From contig JNDT01002356.1 in NCBI GenBank assembly GCA_000697055.1, positions 279,579-343,578 of the forward strand: a DNA stretch of 64,000 bases, written 5' to 3'. Shown in pieces: positions 36,545-48,190 of the stretch; position 1 is the first letter of the stretch, and every line of letters begins with the position of its first letter. The notes beneath the pieces were generated by a model, which did no database searches, had not been told where the DNA came from, and saw nothing but the letters and a program-made list of their open reading frames with translations. The position numbers and the translations under genes were made by a program. The DNA comes from Saksenaea vasiformis B4078. Taxonomy: Eukaryota > Mucoromycota > Mucoromycetes > Mucorales > Saksenaeaceae.

Positions 36545-37697
36545 ATGAAACCAGTACACTTCATTCTTGCCACAATATTTCTCTGTCATTGTTCTGCCCT
36601 AACTTCGGAAGATAGCCATCCTGGGTTGCTGGACAACTCAGGATTAGAGACAGTGGCGTTACCAAAGCAACTTCAAGAACCACAACGGCAACTCACTATA
36701 GCCGATGACGAAGAAGTACAATATTTCCAACTTAACCAACAATTACCAAACGAAGAAGAAGATGATGATGAGAAAGATGACGACAATGTTATAGAAGAGG
36801 ATGAGAACGACGAAGACGGGGAAGAAGAAATGGAAGAAGACGATGATGATGAGATGTCACTGTACGAGGATATCAATGGTTTCTCAGATGACGATCGATA
36901 TCGAATACTTCAGTATCATGACGATGAGGAAGAAGGTGACGACTTGGGAGAAGAAGAAGAAACATACATCGAAGAAGAAGAAGAAGATTATGACAGCAGG
37001 AGCATGTCACCATCGAAAGGCAAGGTGCCAACGGATTTCGAGTTCCTATATCCGGACACGGCAAATACAAAAGAACATCACACCATTGTTAATACGCATG
37101 ATTCAGACAGTAGTCCACTAGACAATCGCTTGTGGGATCATGATTCTATATATTCCAATCGTCGTCATGATTTCTTACAGAGGAACCATGCCAGTTTACC
37201 ATACTGGCCATTGTGGCTGATAGGGGCTTTGCTCTTGGTATACCGGGTGCACAAACGAAACGTATGTTCACCAAAAAAAAAAAAAAAAAAAAAAAGCAAC
37301 GTGTTCCTAATATGGTTTTCTCTTATAGGCATGGTACAAGCTGAGCAGGGAAGATGAAGTGTTGCCGGTAAGTGCTATTATTATTGTTATTGGGCGGACT
37401 TATTTCTTACTTAAAAAAAAACCTTGGCAGTTACATTCCAAAGGTAGCAAAAAAAAGGAGCTTCATTTTATCTCCAGTCAAATCCACTCACCCCGTATCG
37501 CATTAGACATGAGACTAGCTGGTGCTAGAAACGATGTACAGCTAGTCAGAGGTTATTGCTCCAGGAAAACGCCAAGAGAAACACATGGAATACCAAAATC
37601 AATGGTCTACGGCCATGAACTTCGACCCGTATGGGAAAATTGGGAAGGAGAGGAGGAGGCGGCAAAAGAGGAGAAAAAAACTAAAATTCAAAGATAA
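36545..37697 (+). CDS. Acidic single-pass membrane protein, unknown
   Basis: Exons 36545-37261, 37329-37367 and 37431-37697, in phase, 340 residues. A signal peptide (MKPVHFILATIFLCHCSA) is followed by an extracellular or luminal region of about 190 residues dominated by Glu and Asp runs (roughly residues 60-150), a hydrophobic membrane helix (YWPLWLIGALLLVY), then a basic region RVHKRNAWYKLSRED and a C-terminal tail with KGSKKKELHF. No family recognised. Intron 1 contains an A-run of about 23 bases (37273-37295). Calcium binding in the secretory pathway is one possible role for such an acidic lumen domain, but there is no direct evidence. Confidence 0.65.
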
Positions 37698-40600
37698 AAA
37701 AAAAAGCTTTTTTGGTCGGCATGCGTGTAACCTATAGTTCTTCTTAGTAACTCTTCATTGCTCAGCCAAACAATGGCTTGTGCGCCTCCTCGGAGCAGAA
37801 ATGCGGTAAGCAAGGATGTAGTCTGCAATTGAGAAGTATTACCTCAAAACAAAAATGCTGGTTTAGTTACATCGACACATTTAAAGATGCATCTGCATAT
37901 ACATTACCCGGTTAGTTAATGGAAGCCTTACCTGCGGCTAATCGGCAAAGCTTATTCATCCATCGTCCCTGAGGGATTTTGGAAGAAAGTAATCATTCTT
38001 CGGTGTACATTCGCATGACCTGGATCTGTTTGCTATTTTGACAGAAGCGTTGTCTAGTCAAAGGATAAGAACTGACTATGTGCCAGTTAAGCAATTGTAT
38101 GTTTCCAGCACTGCTTAAAATGTATGCGCGCATATTTTTGTTATGACGATCACCTTACCAACACATCACCCCTTTCGATCATAAACAGTGTACTGAAAAG
38201 GAAAGTCCAAAAAAAGAAAACCATTCGGCATCCAGAACTTTCAATATGGCGTTACTTATCAATTAAAAACACACAATGGTAATCATAACAAGGGCGAATA
38301 AATAGTATACCATTCCCCTTACGAGCAATCCACTGGTTTCCCTTTTTTCTTCTCGCTGCTATGCATTCTGATGTTTTCCTTATTTGGCGATACCTAAATC
38401 AGGAAACGCTGAAAAAGCTCCGCTACAAAAATTGCAAATCCTCATTGCGCAGAATGCGATGCAGAAACGCTATAGACCATATGCCATTTATTATTTGTGT
38501 AATTAGGGATCATACGCAGCATTAGAAAACGACGTTACAATAAAACAAATAAAAAATCACCTTTTTTTTTCCGGCTTGTCTATCTCAGTCTGCTTTCTGC
38601 ACAATTTATGGCTTCCATCTTTATCCATTATTGCGTACATTGTTAGCGCTATAAATAAGTTTGTTTTATTGATGTGAGCAAAAAGAACTTTCCAAAGTGG
38701 AACGGTAAGGGGAACTTCCCAGATGACGGAGATATCCGGATACCCACTAAGTATGCACCATGCATGTAAATGGTAGCTTGTCGGATTCTTCAAACATCGA
38801 AAAAGTTTTAAAAAAAAAGGAAGTAAAAAAATAACAAGCTATGAAAGGAAGTGTAAAACTGCTGGCTAACCCGCGAGCTATACCATCAGGGAGTAAAACA
38901 CAATCGTTCCCGCAAAATTTATCAGTTCTTTCCTGCATGAGACATTCCCTCTGTAATGCATCAATTTGCTCCACAAAAAAAAAAAAGGAAAGCAAAACCC
39001 TTTTACCGCTGGTATATATCGGTGCACGATGCGATTAAGAATTTTCTCTCTTGCTACGGAGAGAAGTGAACAAGCGTGTCGGCGTGTGTTACTGTATTTT
39101 GCCTTTCCATGCAAAGCAGCAGTTGTGTGATCGTAATATAAGACGTGGTAATCATATGTTGAGCAAGGCATAAACTTGATGGTTTCTCGTTTACCTGCTG
39201 CGCATGACATGTGTCAAGATTGAACTCCAACTGCTGATTCTAAGACATTCTTCTACGCTTTCTCACCTGATATATGTTTTGCTTGATACGGTCATGGACG
39301 ACAATATGATGCAAATAGATTATGTAGATTCCAACGCATTCTATACTTCTTGAATAGCTTAACAGTGCCCAAAAAAGAAGAAACTCTTCCTTATGAATAC
39401 GACAAAATGTGTGCTATATTATGCTATCGATGCCTCATTTTCTTTACAAATCCAGTGTTGATTCCACAGATCCGTGGTAGATTGCGAATGATGAGATAAC
39501 TGAGACACCCGTGACAATATGGATCATTGAAACTTTAGACTACTAATGTTAATATTATGCCTCTATTCACAGTGGATTTCCACGTGCATCACCCTCCGCT
39601 GGCAACGGACCCGCCACCCACAACGAGGCCGCTGTCATATAGGTCACATATGAGGACATAGATCCACATCTAAAGATCGGAACTATATTCAAAGTCAAGA
39701 ACATCTCAGGAACACAAATCTACTGACCAAGGTCAAGATTACAATCTCTGGATGAATAGAACAATAATAAGGACAGACATGTAAGCATATGCAATCATCT
39801 CTTACTTTACATCCAAATAACGAAAGATTCTCAAAGGTTCTCAAAGGTTTTCCTCTCTATCAAGCAGCTACCAAACGAACCGAAATCTACAGCCGCCAAC
39901 AACGAGGTCGCCAACTTCTCGGCCATTTTTTTTTTTGCTGTTATTTTTTTTTATTAAAATCTTTTTTGCTTGTCTAAAATCTTTCGTGAACCAAATGTCT
40001 GAGAGCTGGATACTACTTTTCATGTGTTTGCAGTGTTGAAAAATCTTCTTTGCTAACCCATTATCGATGTTGCATGGCTGTAAAGACTTCTGTGGGCATT
40101 GTGAATGATGAAACTATTGCATGACAAGACAAATCATTTTCTTCGAACAGAAACGTAAAAATTGAGTCATAACTATATTCTGTTTCGCATTGTCATTGTC
40201 GTTCGTCTACTTCTGGTAACAGCGTTTACCTTCAACCTGTCTTCATATCGTTGCTCGACGGGAAGTCCATGTTCTATAATGCTTTCTATGCTCATGGTTT
40301 TACATTCTTCATAAGACTTTAGTTCAGGGCAACACATATAATACTCTACACTCGTCTAGAGGAAGCTGCCACATAACATCTTTGCCTTTCAATTTCAGAG
40401 CATTGAAGACATCTGTGACCCATCTTGTGACAGAGCTAAAAAGTTAGATAGTTGATTGTGGCTCGAACCACAGAATCTGTGACTCTAGCTTACGATACCC
40501 GGTTCCTCCTGTCATTTCGGCTACCTCCCTGCTTGTAAAATAAGTATATGGTAAACAACTTCTTGTTCATCACATCGTAGAGGCTCCTTAATCCAATGCA

Positions 40601-40704
40601 TCTGGAGGAGACAAGGATTCATGATCAATAAAAGGAAGATCCAGGTTTGTGATCAGATTGTCTGTTCGCACACCTACTCACTATGGGGAAAAGGTACCGA
40701 CAAC
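37698..40704. other. Gene-poor, transposon-graveyard-like interval
   Basis: No intact gene. Apart from the short broken frame at 39577-39726, the sequence shows no coding signal. It is the first part of a 9.6 kb stretch with no confident conserved gene. Confidence 0.45.
39577..39726 (+). pseudogene. Short broken coding fragment
   Basis: One frame reads FPRASPSAGNGPATHNEAAV, then a TAG at 39640-39642, then continues VTYEDIDPHLKIGTIFKV to a TGA at 39724-39726. A CACAG acceptor lies directly before it. The composition looks coding and the internal stop suggests decay. It might derive from a retrotransposon gag-like gene, but the source is not identified. Confidence 0.25.
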
Positions 40705-40822
40705 TCACCTGTTTTTGTCATTTTCAGGTAAATAGTCGGAATCATTGTGTCAGCTTCAGGACATAGGCAGTAATGTGCTACACTGCAACGACTATCTACC
40801 TGAAAATGACAAAAACAGGTGA
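40705..40822. repeat. Inverted repeat able to form a long hairpin
   Basis: Arms of 34 bases at 40705-40738 and 40789-40822 are complementary with one mismatch, separated by 50 bases. Weaker complementarity extends outwards to about 40678 and 40850. The right arm reads CCTGAAAATGACAAAAACAG, and the region 40799-40834 matches 31 of 36 bases of 43755-43790 inside the two-exon gene at 43377. Both arms encode LKMTKTGEL, against LKMTRTGEL in that gene. Confidence 0.75.
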
Positions 40823-41614
40823 ACTGTCGGAAACGCATTTCCCACAGTGACTTTTACATATCAAGATATCCAATCAAAGAGTTAAGTGGATACTGCAAAT
40901 GACAAAGTGGGTCTGTTTGTCTAGGGAAAATGCTTCAGTATATACTGGAACATCGCGTCAGTTCAGTTAACATTAACAAATACACATTTTATAAACTTTT
41001 TCTCTTTATAAGGCCGCGTAGAAAATATGAACCAGTTGCAAGGAGAATATTAACACCTAGGCGACCGTATCCAACAATAAACAAGATTTTGTTGGAAATC
41101 ATGTTATTGAAGGATAGAGTTGTTGTCAGAGCTTAAGAGATAAGCGCTCTAGCCTAGCCAGTGCTGTATTAAGCGTGCGGGTGCTTTGCACCTTTTGTTC
41201 CCATAAGAAACTCCTAAATGATGTAACTGACCGGTTATCAGAACATATTCCATGGTTGAATACGAAGTTAATGCACTCTAGCCTTGATCAATGATCTGCT
41301 TATTTCAAGAAGCTTTTGCGGTTCTGCCGCGAATACCAAAGGAAACGTGGTTGTGAAAAAGTAATTTCTGTGAGGCGGATATCCAGAAGTTTTATAGATA
41401 TAAAATTGTTTTCCGAATCAAAAGATGACGAGTAAATATGCAACGTCTGAGCGCCCCAACGTCTGAGCGGCCGCCGATGTTCTAAGAAATATGGTCGATT
41501 GAAATGATCACTGCTGTACGATAGTACAAACGCTTCTAAAGAGGACGCGCTCATTTTATTTAGAAAGGGTCTTTTGAAAGAGACGACGTGTGACGTGCGA
41601 ACACGTAGCATTCA

Positions 41615-41890
41615 CTAAACTTTCGGATGTTCCGATGAGACACGACCATCCTCCTGATCTCTGAGTGCGACGACGGTATAACATTTATCGGATCTCACGC
41701 ATACGAGGGGATCCAGCCTTGCACGGTTAATCCGATATAAGAGACCTCGCTTTGATACTTTCCAGTGGCCCTCAATAAGCGTCGCAGTCTTTCCAGAACG
41801 GATGAGATTGGATTTAGAACTACAAGCCCATTGGTCCCACTTTTCACGTGTATACCATGATACGTACAAGTAAATTCATGCATCTGATGC
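41615..41890 (-). pseudogene. MULE-type transposase C-terminal remnant
   Basis: An open minus-strand frame reads YVSWYTREKWDQWACSSK, then KTATLIEGHWKVSKRGLLYR and INRARLDPLVCV. The W..W spacing and the block ending in ..E.HW..xKR..LYR.NR.RLD resemble the C-terminal part of fungal Mutator-like transposases. There is no ATG-initiated full gene around it and the catalytic core is absent, so it is treated as a remnant. The assignment rests on remembered family pattern; a profile search would decide. Confidence 0.45.
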
Positions 41891-42324
41891 TGCTGTGGCT
41901 GGCAGTGATGGGAATTATTACACGCTTCGTATAAATGGTATTCTTAAATTTTCATGAAACGCAACGTCATCTTTGCAAAAGTAGCACTGGTCTCAGCCAA
42001 TCAGTTTACTAGTTACGTCAAGATGAGCAACCGCAATAGTCTTCTTCCCATCTCTGGATAATAAAATGATATCGAAATTGTCTCTTAATATACTCTTTGG
42101 TCCTTTGGTATGTTCTTTTTGTAACGCTCTATTCCATTTGCTTTCTTACCTTCTTTATATCCTACAGGTGTCGGATAAGCTGCGCAACCAAACTGCAAGC
42201 TTCAAAGCACGCAGAGCAGGCCACACCATTGGACCCACTTTGAACCCATAAGAAAAATGGGCTGGGCCTACGTGCCCGTGTGGGTGTCCAGGTATAGACT
42301 ACAGTCAAACACACATTCCAATGA

Positions 42325-42567
42325 TTAATTTTTACGCCCGTGAAGTTTTCGCGGTCCGTAGAGCACAATAATGGGTTTGATGATGAAGTGTTTACCCATG
42401 ATAAGCCACGAGACCAGGCCGATGACGTTTTCGTGAGGGGAATTACTACGAGCACTCATAGTCGCCAGCGGCCAAACAACCATCTTACCGTATTCAAACG
42501 ACAACCAAATCATGAGTATCTGTGAAGCTACCGTCCATAAGAGAGTGCCTATGAGCTGAGTATCCAT
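42325..42567 (-). CDS. Hypothetical 80-residue membrane peptide
   Basis: Starts at an ATG at 42567 and has two hydrophobic segments, LIGTLLWTVASQILMIWLSF and VIGLVSWLIMGKHFIIKPII, then a basic end PRKLHGRKN. No family recognised and no splice partner found. It could be a small protein, one exon of a lost gene, or chance. Confidence 0.25.
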   Translation of the reverse strand: MDTQLIGTLLWTVASQILMIWLSFEYGKMVVWPLATMSARSNSPHENVIGLVSWLIMGKHFIIKPIIVLYGPRKLHGRKN

Positions 42568-43376
42568 GAATTAAGCTCTCATCGAGCGCCTACAGACAGA
42601 TACAATCACGTCTGTCTATCTAAGCCTAAACAATTGATCCGCGGAGACTCAAATGCACGTTGGTATTTGCATACGATCATATCTTATTAGTGGATACTAA
42701 GCCATCTGTCTAACAGCAATCTAAACTATGCTACATTAGTGTCCCTAAGAGGCTGACGCTGAGTGTCTGTAGCGATTCCCTTTCGTAAGTGACAAGACAA
42801 CAGAAGATAAGAAAATAGTAATAACACATATTTATACATCTATTAGAATCGTCGCCGTCATCCAGCTATACGGAAATAGTATCTAGGAGCCATCAGGGAT
42901 CCGCCAGTACGGCTAGTAAGCGTACGTTTATAGACTTTTCATCGAATACAATGTTTCTTTGCTAATGCTGTACGTTTTTCTAGGAACCTTTGAACAGGCA
43001 GACAACGTTGATGACGCTGGTTCGCCTTCCTCTCCGTTATCTCCAGCCCAATTCCGGAAAGATGTATACGCCTATGGGGTCAAAGCTGTAAATTTCTCAT
43101 GTAAATAACGTGCTTGCAACGTACTTATTGGTTATCGCACGCTTTGATAGCTATCCAAATCATTTGATATTTCTGATATGGCCGGTTTACAGCAAATGAT
43201 CAATTCTTTCGTACCAACCACCCTCGGAGAAAAATTGGACATGATGTCGCCCAAATTGCTGAAAAGACTTAATAGGGAAGGACATAAATGAGGTAATGCT
43301 CTGAAATAAGAAGCTTTCCGACACCTATTTTAATGGATCGTGCTAATTCATTTATTCTACGCTTTCCTTGTCACGA

Positions 43377-43920
43377 ATGGACGATATTGTCAATGTTAAC
43401 GTTATGTCTGTGTTTCGCAAGTATATCAAGGATTATATGTTTTGGCAAAAAGCCCAAAGCGTGCGTGGGGATCTCGACGCAGGAATGCCAATTCAAGCAA
43501 TGACTGTGTATCACAACATCATGCAGGTAAATCGGAGTATATGTGACGGATGTTAAACTATCACTTTTATAACAGAAAAGTATATATGATATCGCCAACA
43601 GCAAGGTTGATCTGAAACGGTTACGACTCAACATTGTCAAGGAGAAGGTCAAAATGCTTGAAGCCGAACAGATGGACGATTTGGAGGTTTTCGATATCAT
43701 GCTGTTGCCAAGTATGTCTCGAAGCGGACGCAATGATCTCGACAACTGTGTTTGCCTCAAAATGACAAGAACAGGTGAATTGTTGGTAACTTCCTTCAGA
43801 TTGATGTATTCGGTTCTCGCCTGTCTGGATATAAAATCTGCCTCTGATACGGTGGATCACCAGATCATGTGGGATCCACTGCGAAGCAGCAGCGGATGTT
43901 CAGAAGTATCGCAGATATGA
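43377..43920 (+). CDS. Two-exon gene of unknown, probably repetitive family
   Basis: Exons 43377-43526 and 43576-43920 (GT-AG intron of 49 bp, phase 0) encode 164 residues. Exon 1: MDDIVNVNVMSVFRKYIKDY and FWQKAQSVRGDL. Exon 2: a helical Lys-rich segment (DLKRLRLNIVKEKVKMLEAE), then FDIMLLPSMSRSGRNDLDN and CVCLKMTRTGELLVTSFRL, and a diverging end. The LKMTRTGEL block also occurs, inverted on itself, in the hairpin at 40.7 kb. No domain is recognised. A possible upstream exon (43180-43291, MAGLQQMINSFVPTTL) does not join cleanly. It could be a lineage-specific multicopy gene or a fragment of a mobile element. Confidence 0.45.
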
Positions 43921-44779
43921 AATTATCCCTCAATCTAAGGAAACAGACTGCATTTTCTTCATACAGTCTCAATTACTCAGAGTTTGACACTATGTATTAC
44001 AATTTGCATGTAGAAAAAAAAACTTGCTCCTTTGCCTGTTGTATCAATTATTATTACTATTTGTTGTTGTTGTTGTTGCCGCCAGGATGCAAGGGCCCGT
44101 ACGATGCGTCTGTTTGCGCGATGATTGTCGATTGTGTTACCCCAAGTAACCGATTCACTGGATAGTTCATGGTGCAACCACACGGAAAACGTTGGACTCG
44201 ACCGAGGACCATGCCGTTTCACAACATTGATCTTTCAAATAATAAGAGTTACACATGTAGCACCTGTTGATCACTGTCAAAGCACAATCGCTGCTTACAA
44301 GTGAAATACACTCTTTCAGGAAGTATTGGTGCATTTTCTTTGTTATGTTATATCTATGTCCGTTTCCCGCCCTTGTCCATAGAAAAAAGCTACTACGTCT
44401 TCCTTGGGAAGAGATAAGCACGCGTTGCACCCCCAACATCGCATCTGGCGAAGTCGACGCGCAGGGAAAAATTGCAATCATTTTAGTTATGGTGGATATC
44501 GAAAAGTTTGTTTGATAAAAAATCATCTCACTAGAAGACGAAAAATAAATAGATACTCTAGGACATCCTAAGAAACGCAACGGGTCCAAATGGCTATTGT
44601 TATCCGACAACCATAGTGGATTCTAGAAGGAGGTCAATTTTTTGATATCGAGAAAAGTCTTCGAAAAGAGATTTGGGACACACAAGTAAGCAACGATAGT
44701 CTTTCGGTAATCTTTCGGAAGTAGTAAACATGTCCTTTCCTTTCTCTTTGGCTCTGTTCTCTTTAAGATCCCCGGCAAG
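43921..44779. other. Gene-poor spacer
   Basis: Contains a short TTG simple repeat (about 44061-44081) and frames up to 147 codons on the minus strand (44167-44610) without recognised motifs. Nothing supported. Confidence 0.4.
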
Positions 44780-45227
44780 GATGTCAATTGCTCATCACAT
44801 ATACAGGATCATTCATGTCTTTTATATATCGTTTAGCCTGCATGACCTCTGCCCCAAACCATCCTAGCTGTGGTGTAGCCCCTTGTTTGCCACCAGTTAG
44901 GCAAGTATTATCGCACGCTTCGTTATTCAACTTCCGCGCCAGAACCTCGCCAGACATCTGCATCGCTCCAAGTCCCCTGCATGGCGCACTCTTGTCGCTG
45001 GCTGTCGTCATCAGATTCCCCCTCATGCTGGCCCCACCGGACTCATGTGCGGGCTTGGACCAGGTCTGTGGGCCTGCTCGCCTTCGGAGTAAGCAAACTG
45101 ATATCAAAGCATGCTGCTTAAACAAGTTTTGCGTCCATATGAAGACTAAATTAATGTGAGTAGAGTATTACTTTGGCTCTTCATGGACCCATAGTTTATT
45201 TGAAGCAGTGTAAAACGTCGTTCAATA
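44780..45227 (-). repeat. Dispersed repeat, copy B
   Basis: About 450 bp collinear with copy A (16899-17361). It starts at GATGTCAATT (44780), has GCCTGCATGACCTCTG near 44837, AAGTTTTGCGTCCAT near 45124, AAATTAATGTGAG near 45147, and ends at GTTCAATA (45220-45227). The minus-strand core reads GWFGAEVMQAKR, preceded by a longer open stretch (113 codons, 44784-45125), making B the most open copy. Confidence 0.6.
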
Positions 45228-47282
45228 GACAGTAACCGCAATGAAACCTTCATATATCAGTTCTTGGATTTACGACGTCAAACCCATTTGACCCGGATGG
45301 ACCCACAACGGGAGGACAGATTCCTGCCGATTCGGATCGATGACGGTGACGAGCGCATTCGTCATTCTTGTAGCAAGCTCAAGTTTGATGCTGTTGTCAT
45401 GCCTTATTACAAAGAGCTCCATATCAGGTACCTTGTGGTGGGTTGACGCAAGGAATCGGTCAAGCTCTGATCGTACTTGATCTTGTGCGTTCATGATTGA
45501 CATTCACGGTTGAATATCGACTGCACATCTCTGCACAGTTCATGAAGAGATCTTTTTGCTTGATATAGCTACAAAAGCTCATGAACTCCATGCAGGAATT
45601 GCTTACGGAAAAATGTTCTACATCGACGACAATTTGAATTTTCGCTGCATTTTTATTGCTGCAGTCGGTGTAGCCCTTGGTCCAACGTGCCAGATGATGC
45701 TTGTGGATCAACGATAGAATCTCGTTGCCAAAGTTATCGATTGCTATCAATGATGCTTTCTGGCCACAACTCACACTGTTTAACCATCTCTGGGCTGTAC
45801 CTTACTCCCTCTTAGTCGCAAAAGCCCCCCTTCCTTTCTCAATGTTCGAGCCACTGTATTTGTCCGTCACACTGGCGCCTTCTTATATTTTTTTTTATGT
45901 GTTTAACGAGAGAGGATGGAAGACACCGCTGTCCTCGGCCCATGGGTCTGGATTACATCTATGGTAAGTGATATAACAGAGGATTACCGAATGTACTCAT
46001 CGTGAATCGAGATTTACGCAAGTAAATTTATGCTTCTTCTCATAGAGGATATACTAACGACGCATACTTTATTGTCGCTCCGCGCAAACTTGATCTCTTC
46101 ATCGACACAGAGTTTATTTAGAATAGTATTGCTCTCCATACGAAAGTAGTGAATGATCTGGTTAAAAAATGTGGCCGCCATTTTTAAAACTGTGGCATCG
46201 ATTTCCAAAAACTGCTGATTCTCAAGGACACTGTACTTCCTGCATATGAAATTTTATACATATCTCTGTTTGACAGGTTGTCAATGTTGAATGGATTTCT
46301 GTGCTTCACCAGTGCAGCGTTTCTCTTCGGCGCAAAGTAGACAAATGTGATTGAAGTTACGGCGGTGGATGAGACTAGATAACGTGCGAAAGTAGAAAGT
46401 CCATTACTCTCTTTGGTCGTTTTACAGGTAGTACTATTCATTGTTATGTACATCGATAAGCGGGATACTGACCCAGATAGTCCATAGCGATAAACCAGGT
46501 GATAATTAAATCATAGCTTGCGTCGTTCCCACTGCTGGGTGGCACAGAATAAAGAACTGCATGTTTTCACGCCTTGTAGCCAAAAAAAAAAAAGGAAAAA
46601 GGAAAAGGCATTCACCACATTATGCAAGGACCACAGCTCCGCTTCCCCAAACAGCAAAGATATCAAGAACAAGGCACTTTTAACCTATCTCAGATATGAA
46701 AGGTCGGGGTGTTAATTTTTAGGTAGTACATATCTTGGACATCGGACATACGTGTGATGCACACCTACGGGCTATGAGGGTGATCGATGGACAAACAGAT
46801 GATTAGGGATAATTTTCTTTGCTATATTTCAACTATGTGGACATTATAACTATCACTCTTTGTTTTATCGGGTATGCTTATCCTAATGGTATAGTATATC
46901 GCCAAGTTACACGCAGAAGGACGGAGAACGAAAAAGCTGTTAACAGATGCATTTGCATGATAAAACGTGATACCTCGGACGAACGTCCGTCTGATGAATG
47001 TCTCAAGATGAATCATGCATTTTTTGTGCCTGCCCCTACAGTACTTACTATGGCTAATGATGTGACAGATTTGATGGGGGCCTCGTAAACCTGCATTGCA
47101 TTGGCGGCCGTTATTCATGGTGGGGTTTCAATCTGACGTTGCGGTTTCCTAAACAACAGCGATTAGTCTAACCCCCATGATCTAACTACGGACATTCGAA
47201 ATTGGAATCATGCATGGTTTAAAGTCGGGGAAACACTGTTGTTTCTTTACTTCATTTCCCTTTCGCTGACTCCACTTTGATC
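45228..47282. other. Gene-poor, possibly degraded coding material
   Basis: Several minus-strand frames (45270-45503, 45460-45774, 46014-46208, 46184-46453) look coding in composition, for example KYSVLENQQFLEIDATVLK next to MAATFFNQIIHYFRM, but they could not be joined by consistent splice sites and no family was recognised. They may be parts of one decayed gene. Confidence 0.35.
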
Positions 47283-47594
47283 ATGGCAACCCTGACGTCA
47301 AAGGCTCTCTGGTTAATTGTACTCTTGATTGCCATCCTGACGACCATATGTTTGGCAATAATCGAATACCCGTCATCCTCCTTTCTGGATTGTCAAGCTA
47401 CTTGCTCTGATAACCTGTACGATTGCTATTACACTGCTAATCATACCGAGGTAACGTCCTGGATTGACGTTCCGCCATCTATCCAAGTGTGCGATCTTGC
47501 GTTTCATGCCTGTATGTTTCGATGTCGAACTTCATCTTGTCAGACGCATTATCTCGGTGCATCCTCCAGCTTTGTCAAGGGCAGCGTATATTGA
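47283..47594 (+). CDS. Small Cys-rich secreted or membrane-anchored protein
   Basis: 103 residues from the ATG at 47283. A strong N-terminal hydrophobic segment (LWLIVLLIAILTTICLAII) is followed by an ectodomain with Cys in the pattern CQATC, six residues, C, then CDLAFHACMFRC and a final CRTSSC. One NHT sequon is present. This looks like a small secreted Cys-rich protein or a type II anchored one. It does not fit the CFEM or hydrophobin spacing. The stop falls about 115 bp before repeat copy C. Confidence 0.45.
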   Translation: MATLTSKALWLIVLLIAILTTICLAIIEYPSSSFLDCQATCSDNLYDCYYTANHTEVTSWIDVPPSIQVCDLAFHACMFRCRTSSCQTHYLGASSSFVKGSVY

Positions 47595-47710
47595 TACAAT
47601 GACTGAAATGGACAATTGCAAGCCGAGCTATAATTTGAACCGGTCCGATCTAATGCGGTGGAAACCAGAAAAATAGCTAGAAAATCATATGTATAGACCA
47701 TAATACTGTT

Positions 47711-48190
47711 TATTGAACTTGTTCTTTTTTTTAACGTTGCTCCAAGTAAATTTAATATCCCATGAAGAGAAGGACCGGATATACATCGAAGAGTAAATGA
47801 GTACGTGAGCTTGGTTCTCCAGGGGCCCAGTTTTAACCTCGTAGGATAAAGGATCATTCATGATTAATATATGAAACGGCATTTTGCATTCTGTCTTACT
47901 TGTCTCTGAGCAGTGTTCCCATGTCATACCCCACGCCATTCCGGCGCGCGTGGGAAGAGGTTTAGACGGTAGCTTCCATGGAGCGGCCACGTTTGTGCTC
48001 TATGGTCTACAGGTGACTTGGACCGTCTGGCGATCTATTACGGGATATGAGTGATGCTGAATGTGTGGCAGCATTTGCTTTAAGTGGCGAGAAGAAGCTG
48101 CATGCTCAGCGAGACGGTTTGCGACAGAAGTCATGCAGCCTAAACAACGGAAAAATAATGTTCCTGAGTGCGTGGTTAATCGAAACACAT
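47711..48190 (+). repeat. Dispersed repeat, copy C (inverted relative to A and B)
   Basis: Begins with TATTGAAC (47711-47718), the reverse complement of the GTTCAATA end of copies A and B, and carries the core GAAGTCATGCAGCCTAAACA near 48136, encoding RRFATEVMQPKQ on the + strand. Its interior is more diverged than B is from A. Of 11 codons compared with A across the core, several differ only at third positions. Confidence 0.5.

Noticed and set aside
36673..36876. Ser-rich minus-strand frame
   Set aside because: Antisense of the Glu/Asp runs of the acidic membrane protein.
40440..40510. tRNA-like T-arm (GTGGTTCGAGCCAC in reverse complement)
   Set aside because: The stem-loop has a six-base loop and there is no A box, anticodon arm or acceptor stem at the right distances.
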